In this document: in pieces, positions 8,338 to 11,059 of the stretch | How the letters are laid out: each line of letters begins with the position of its first letter | Numbering within the stretch: the stretch's first letter is position 1 | Source: Lactobacillaceae bacterium UBA639 | GTDB lineage: Bacteria > Bacillota > Bacilli > Lactobacillales > Lactobacillaceae | Reading direction: 5' to 3' | Assembly (NCBI GenBank): GCA_002299975.1 | Contig: DBOT01000055.1 | Coordinates: 6,058 to 17,116, forward strand | Length of the DNA stretch: 11,059 bases | Position numbers and translations under genes: made by a program | Notes under the pieces: generated by a model | What the model was told of the DNA's origin: nothing | The model's database searches: none | Seen by the model: only the letters and a program-made list of their open reading frames with translations

Positions 8338-8341
8338 ATTA

Positions 8342-8482
8342 TTAGAATTCATTATAGATAAATGGTTCTTGACCAGCACCATAATATCCGTATAGATAGA
8401 CTAAAAGGAGAATCACGACAAAGTAAAACACCGTCTTCAGCGTGAAGCTTAGGGCGGGGTGTTCTTGTGTAAATTTTGTCAC
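8342..8482 (-). CDS. dltX: DltX small membrane protein of the dlt operon
   Basis: This is a 46-residue protein with a GTG start, short enough to be missed by many annotations. It has a short polar N-terminus (MTKFTQEHP), one membrane helix (about 15-34, LKTVFYFVVILLLVYLYGYY), and the C-terminal motif FIYNEF (41-46). A single-span protein just upstream of dltA with an aromatic motif at its end is the known pattern of DltX, which is needed for teichoic acid D-alanylation and acts with DltB/DltD. The Shine-Dalgarno GAGG (8491-8494), inside a purine-rich AGAGGAGAGG tract, is 8 bases before the GTG. Two TAA stops in a row (8342-8344, 8339-8341) end it, 14 bases before dltA. The start codon lies in a possible mRNA stem. 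The function of DltX itself is less settled than that of its neighbours. Confidence 0.93.
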   Translation of the reverse strand: MTKFTQEHPALSFTLKTVFYFVVILLLVYLYGYYGAGQEPFIYNEF

Positions 8483-8524
8483 GTTCTAGTCCTCTCCTCT
8501 CGAAACGTGCCAGAAGCACTGGCA
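8480..8524 (-). other. dlt leader hairpins around the dltX ribosome site
   Basis: In the minus-strand transcript, TGCCAG (8524-8519) pairs with CTGGCA (8513-8508) around a 5-base loop. CACGTT (8509-8504) pairs with AACGTG (8485-8480) around an 18-base loop. The second stem contains the GTG start codon, and its loop holds the whole Shine-Dalgarno tract. The two stems share bases 8508-8509, so they compete at that edge. This could tune dltX translation, or be chance for 6-bp stems; no function is shown. Confidence 0.5.
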
Positions 8525-8534
8525 ATAGCTTAGC

Positions 8535-8540
8535 ATTATA
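8535..8540 (-). promoter_or_regulatory. -10 element of the dlt operon promoter
   Basis: On the minus strand this reads TATAAT, placing the transcription start near 8528 and a leader of about 45 bases before dltX. There is no good -35 at 17 bases (AGGAAT); TTCAGG at 20 bases (8561-8566) is the closest alternative. An inverted repeat fills the spacer and -35 region, so the promoter may depend on a regulator. A second minus-strand TATAAT at 8616-8621 is a weaker alternative. Confidence 0.6.
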
Positions 8541-8546
8541 TCCCAA

Positions 8547-8564
8547 CAGGAACCATAATTCCTG
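8547..8564. promoter_or_regulatory. Inverted repeat in the dlt promoter, candidate operator
   Basis: CAGGAA (8547-8552) and TTCCTG (8559-8564) form a perfect 6-bp dyad with a 6-base spacer. It begins 6 bases upstream of the dlt -10 and would cover about -19 to -36. That is where a repressor, or an activator of a long-spacer promoter, would bind. The protein that might bind it is unknown. Confidence 0.45.
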
Positions 8565-8644
8565 AAATCTTTACTAAAACTTCAAGATTTGATCGGATAT
8601 AATTCTAACCTATACATTATAACCATTTTGGCGCTTATTAAAAT

Positions 8645-8698
8645 AGTAATTAGGAATTGACTTGTAGTAAAAATGAGTAATTGCAAGTTATAGTAATT
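8645..8698 (+). repeat. Three AGTAATT direct repeats upstream of acpS
   Basis: Exact copies of AGTAATT lie at 8645-8651, 8676-8682 and 8692-8698, at offsets of 31 and 16 bases, in the A+T-rich divergent region. The second overlaps the first two bases of the acpS -35, and the third lies in its spacer. The region is A/T-biased, so chance is a real alternative. Confidence 0.4.
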
Positions 8699-8709
8699 TT
8701 AGCTATGAT
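8681..8709 (+). promoter_or_regulatory. Promoter for acpS-alr
   Basis: TTGCAA (8681-8686) and TATGAT (8704-8709) are separated by exactly 17 bases. Transcription would start near 8716, about 25 bases before acpS. A weaker pair, TTGATC (8589-8594) and TATACA (8611-8616) with 16-base spacing, lies upstream. Confidence 0.68.
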
Positions 8710-8740
8710 AATGACTTGAATATTATAAGGAGGGGACAGG

Positions 8741-9106
8741 ATGATTGAGGGACTTGGTATTGATTTGACACCGCTAGAACGGGTTGATCGACTGGCGAAG
8801 CGGCATCCCCAGTTTGTTAACCGGATCCTGACGCCAGACGAACAGGAGCAATACCGGCAGTTCAGTGGTCAACGGGCCGTGGAATACCTGGCCGGTCGCT
8901 GGTCGTTAAAAGAGTCCTTTGGTAAGGCCATGGGAACTGGCATCGGTAAGACGGTCGGCTTTCAGGATGTTGAGATTGTCGATAACCAATCGGGGGCGCC
9001 AGTGGTAACTCGTTCGCCGTTTGTCGGTCGGGTTCACGCCTCAGTCAGTCATACTGCCACCCTGGTGATGACGGAAATAATTTTAGAAAGTGAGCATGAA
9101 AAATGA
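8741..9106 (+). CDS. acpS: Holo-[acyl-carrier-protein] synthase
   Basis: AcpS transfers 4'-phosphopantetheine from coenzyme A to the serine of carrier proteins, turning apo-ACP (fatty acid synthesis) and probably apo-DltC into their working forms. It has 121 residues, the usual length for this small trimeric cytoplasmic enzyme. The N-terminal IEGLGIDLTPLERV carries Asp8. RWSLKESFGKAMGTGIG (53-69) carries Glu58 and the basic residues of the active site. HASVSHT (99-105) is the conserved C-terminal strand. AAGGAGG (8727-8733) lies 7 bases before the ATG. The stop overlaps the alr start (ATGA), so the two are one translational unit. An acpS-alr pairing is common in Firmicutes; here it also faces the dlt operon, whose carrier protein needs this modification. 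That AcpS is the enzyme modifying DltC here is inference, but no other candidate is in the window. Confidence 0.95.
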   Translation: MIEGLGIDLTPLERVDRLAKRHPQFVNRILTPDEQEQYRQFSGQRAVEYLAGRWSLKESFGKAMGTGIGKTVGFQDVEIVDNQSGAPVVTRSPFVGRVHASVSHTATLVMTEIILESEHEK

Positions 9107-10224
9107 TTAGTGGTCGTTTACGAAAAACAACGTATCAGGTTGACTTAGGGGCCCTGCGGCACAATATTCAGGCACAGCGGGCGGTCCTGCCTGCCGGGAG
9201 CCGGATTTTTGCGGTAGTGAAGGCTAATGCCTACGGACACGGTTTGGTCCCGGTTGCCCAGGCGGCCCTGGCTGCTGGTGCCACGGGAACTTGTGTTGCC
9301 ATCCTGGATGAGGCGTTGGAACTGCGGGACAACGGGATCGATGCCTTAAGCCTGGTCCTGGGAATCACCCCGGTCGAGTACGCCAATGTCGCAGCGATGG
9401 CGGGCGTGTCACTGACGGTGGGCTCCTTGGATTGGCTTCAAGAATACCATCGTCTGGCCCAAGTTAACCACTGGACCAAGCCATTGAAGGTTCACCTCGG
9501 TATTGACACGGGAATGGGCCGGATCGGCTTTACCGATATCGACCAGTTTAAGCAGGCTGTGGAACTCTTGAAGAGTCCGGAGTTTGAATTTGAGGGGATG
9601 TTCACTCACTTTGCGACGGCTGACAGCACCGATCAAACTTACTTTGATAAGCAGGTAACCCGTTGGCAACAGTTCGTTGACAGCCTGGATGAGCTTCCGC
9701 CATACGTTCACATGGCTAACTCAGCAACGGGAATGTGGCACCGGGAACTGATTACGGCCAACACGGTGCGGATGGGAATCTCCATGTACGGTCACAACCC
9801 ATCTGGCTGTGATATCAAGGAAACCTTGGGCCTTCAGCCGGTCGGCACCTTCAAGACAGCGATCAGCTTTGTCAAAAAGCTCAAGGCCGGGGAATCAGTC
9901 AGCTACGGGGCAACCTACACCGCCAAGGAAGACGAATGGCTGGCGACCCTGCCCGTTGGTTATGCGGATGGGTACCCACGTTCACTGACCGGCTTCAAGG
10001 TAATGGTAGATGGCCAGTTCTGTCCAATCGCCGGGCGGGTCTGCATGGACCAGATGATGGTCCGGCTGCCAAAGTATTACCCCGTTGATACGCCAGTCGT
10101 CTTGATGGGCAAGTCGGGCCAGCTGGAACTGACCCCAACCGACTTGGCCAAGCAGGTAGGAACCATTAACTATGAGATCCTGACTGGGATCAATAACCGG
10201 GTTCACCGGGTATACAAGAATTAG
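9103..10224 (+). CDS. alr: Alanine racemase
   Basis: Alr is a PLP-dependent cytoplasmic enzyme interconverting L- and D-alanine, the source of D-alanine for peptidoglycan and for teichoic acid D-alanylation. It has 373 residues, the typical length. Lys40 in FAVVKANAYGHG is the PLP-binding lysine. GIDTGMGRIGF (133-143), HMANSAT (203-209) and SMYGHNP (227-233) are family motifs. Tyr268 in SVSYGATY is the second catalytic base, and GRVCMDQ (311-317) contributes to the substrate pocket. Both catalytic bases are present. The ATG overlaps the acpS stop by 4 bases (ATGA), and only a weak purine tract precedes it, so translation is probably coupled. No terminator directly follows; the first intrinsic terminator downstream is the one in the permease leader, about 165 bases on. 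Confidence 0.97.
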   Translation: MISGRLRKTTYQVDLGALRHNIQAQRAVLPAGSRIFAVVKANAYGHGLVPVAQAALAAGATGTCVAILDEALELRDNGIDALSLVLGITPVEYANVAAMAGVSLTVGSLDWLQEYHRLAQVNHWTKPLKVHLGIDTGMGRIGFTDIDQFKQAVELLKSPEFEFEGMFTHFATADSTDQTYFDKQVTRWQQFVDSLDELPPYVHMANSATGMWHRELITANTVRMGISMYGHNPSGCDIKETLGLQPVGTFKTAISFVKKLKAGESVSYGATYTAKEDEWLATLPVGYADGYPRSLTGFKVMVDGQFCPIAGRVCMDQMMVRLPKYYPVDTPVVLMGKSGQLELTPTDLAKQVGTINYEILTGINNRVHRVYKN

Positions 10225-10263
10225 GCTCCACTTCTTTGATCTAAAGAAAGCCGTGACTGGGGA

Positions 10264-10292
10264 TTGACAATCTGCCCGCAGGTTTGTAGAAT
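10264..10292 (+). promoter_or_regulatory. Promoter of the NCS1 permease
   Basis: A consensus -35 TTGACA (10264-10269), a 17-base spacer and TAGAAT (10287-10292) form the best sigma-A-type promoter in the window. Transcription would start near 10299, just before the attenuator, as expected for a leader-controlled gene. Confidence 0.85.
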
Positions 10293-10309
10293 AGTGGAAA
10301 TTGATATGA

Positions 10310-10423
10310 GTCCTTTAATGTAGCCCCGTGAGACTGCAAAAGACGTTCGAACTAAATAGAACCGCGCACTATGCGTGTACTTTTGAGAAGCCTTAGGGGA
10401 CGAGTAGGACCCTAAGGCTTTTT
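10310..10423 (+). promoter_or_regulatory. PyrR-type transcription attenuator leader
   Basis: The leader can form three alternative structures. The PyrR-binding hairpin (about 10310-10344) carries AGCCCCGTGAGACT (10322-10335), matching 12 of 14 positions of the Bacillus consensus ARUCCNGNGAGGYU. A terminator lies at 10388-10423. The antiterminator pairs GTCCTTTAA (10310-10318) with TTAGGGGAC (10393-10401), 9 pairs including two G-U, using one arm of each of the other two. With uridine nucleotides, PyrR would stabilise its hairpin, free the terminator and switch the permease off. A further 5-bp hairpin (10363-10377) sits between. The architecture is visible; the identity of the protein is from family knowledge. 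Confidence 0.87.
10388..10423 (+). terminator. Attenuator terminator before the permease
   Basis: AAGCCTTAGGG (10388-10398) pairs perfectly with CCCTAAGGCTT (10410-10420) over 11 bp with an 11-base loop, followed by U's to 10423. Its left arm is shared with the antiterminator. It may also be the first terminator met by acpS-alr transcripts. Confidence 0.93.
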
Positions 10424-10434
10424 GCTTTCAAATC

Positions 10435-10441
10435 AAGGAGG
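10435..10441 (+). promoter_or_regulatory. Ribosome binding site fixing the permease TTG start
   Basis: AAGGAGG lies 8 bases before TTG at 10450. The first in-frame ATG (10489) has no such site and would remove 13 residues. Confidence 0.82.
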
Positions 10442-10449
10442 AGAACAAT

Positions 10450-11059
10450 TTGGAAGAACAACAGCACGCACATATTTTTAGTGTTCCGATGAAGAGTCGG
10501 AAGACGACGCGGTGGGACATGTTTGCTACCTGGGTCGGGGCCAACGCTAACAACGGGACCTGGTTTGTCGGCGGGGTCCTGGCCGCGTGTGGCTTTGCCC
10601 TGGCGATGAAGGTCCTGGTCCTATCATCAGCCCTCTCCTACGTATTCTTGAGCCTGATCGGTTACATCGGCTACAAGACCGGGGTTTCGACGATGAGTAT
10701 TAGCCGGGCATCGTTTGGTGAGCGCGGGAGTTACCTGCCTTCTCTAGTTAACATCACTCAGTTTATCGGCTGGACTGCAGCCAATACCTTCATCGCTGCC
10801 CAGTCCGTCAGCATCCTCTTCCACGACCTGCTCGGCTGGCCGGTCTGGGGTAAGCACGGTGGTTACCTGGGTCTTGTTGTCGGGATCCTGATCATGAGTG
10901 TCCTCCACATCATCAGTGTTTCCAGCGGTTCCCGTTCCGTTCAGATGATCGAACGGCTGGGGATCATCCTGGTGCTGATCTTCGTGATCTGGGAATCAAT
11001 CGCTGTCTTCCGAACGGTTTCACTGGGTCAGATCGTCCACTGGCAGGTGCCGGCCCACG
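10450..11059 (+). CDS. NCS1-family permease, CodB-like, probable pyrimidine transporter (3' end missing)
   Basis: This is an integral membrane transporter of the nucleobase:cation symporter-1 family. The first 203 residues are visible, in frame to the window edge with no stop; family members are usually somewhat over 400 residues with 12 membrane spans. From the TTG the protein begins with a polar stretch (MEEQQHAHIFSVPMKSRKTT). It continues with TWVGANANNGTWFVGG (27-42) and membrane segments near 25-48, 52-75, 98-124, 138-158 and 168-188. The stretch SRASFGERGSYLP (85-97) followed by QFIGWTAAN (104-112) is the NCS1 signature region and resembles cytosine permease CodB. The PyrR attenuator upstream argues for a pyrimidine base or nucleoside as substrate. 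Cytosine is the likeliest guess, but related members carry uracil, purines, allantoin or hydantoins, so no gene symbol is given. Confidence 0.88.
   Translation, partial: MEEQQHAHIFSVPMKSRKTTRWDMFATWVGANANNGTWFVGGVLAACGFALAMKVLVLSSALSYVFLSLIGYIGYKTGVSTMSISRASFGERGSYLPSLVNITQFIGWTAANTFIAAQSVSILFHDLLGWPVWGKHGGYLGLVVGILIMSVLHIISVSSGSRSVQMIERLGIILVLIFVIWESIAVFRTVSLGQIVHWQVPAH

Noticed and set aside
8328..8339. Four-residue upstream start (M-E-E-T) for dltA
   Set aside because: That ATG overlaps the Shine-Dalgarno sequence and the second dltX stop and has no ribosome site; the ATG at 8325-8327 fits better.
8352..8546. A 64-residue minus-strand open frame over dltX
   Set aside because: It is out of frame with dltX, runs through the dlt -10 region and leader, and has no family resemblance.
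8598..8603. Plus-strand TATAAT as an acpS or small-RNA promoter
   Set aside because: No acceptable -35 at 16-18 bases and no terminator that would define a small RNA; TTGCAA-N17-TATGAT nearer acpS is better.
10232..10248. TTCTTT/AAAGAA hairpin after alr as a terminator
   Set aside because: A 6-bp A-U stem without a U-run is too weak for intrinsic termination.
10299..10424. T-box, purine or other metabolite riboswitch before the permease
   Set aside because: No T-box sequence, specifier loop or purine aptamer core is seen. The arms and the 12/14 consensus match fit a PyrR attenuator instead.

Overview
The window looks like core chromosome of a Lactobacillaceae species, most likely a Limosilactobacillus-type heterofermenter. 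The clues are protein wording typical of lactobacilli, moderate-to-high G+C coding sequence with many CGG arginine codons, strong AGGAGG ribosome sites, TTG/GTG starts, and the dltXABCD layout. This placement is by recognition only; no database was searched. There are no mobile elements, CRISPR arrays, rRNA or tRNA genes, and every gene belongs to a known family.

Layout. (1) 1-876, plus: the 3' part of htpX, followed by a hairpin. (2) 976-3966, plus: an extended -10 promoter, murF and cshA, ending in a terminator shared with the convergent dlt operon. (3) 4023-8482, minus: a complete dltX-dltA-dltB-dltC-dltD operon with stop/start or coding overlaps between dltA/dltB and dltC/dltD. Upstream are a promoter region with an inverted repeat and a leader whose hairpins surround the dltX ribosome site. 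(4) 8681-10224, plus: acpS and alr, overlapping by 4 bases and divergent from dlt. (5) 10264-11059, plus: a consensus promoter, a PyrR-type attenuator, and the first 203 codons of an NCS1 (CodB-like) permease that runs off the window.

How the genes work together. The middle of the window centres on D-alanine and the cell envelope. Alr makes D-alanine. DltA activates it and loads it on DltC, whose phosphopantetheine arm must be attached by an AcpS-type enzyme. DltB, DltD and DltX pass it to teichoic acid outside the cell. MurF uses D-Ala-D-Ala to finish the peptidoglycan precursor. CshA (RNA helicase) and HtpX (membrane protease) are housekeeping or stress functions. The permease is a separate unit whose leader points to control by pyrimidine nucleotides.

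The points most worth a second look are regulatory: the dlt leader hairpins, the dyad over the dlt -35 region, and the PyrR attenuator before the NCS1 permease. I see no previously undescribed multi-gene system.
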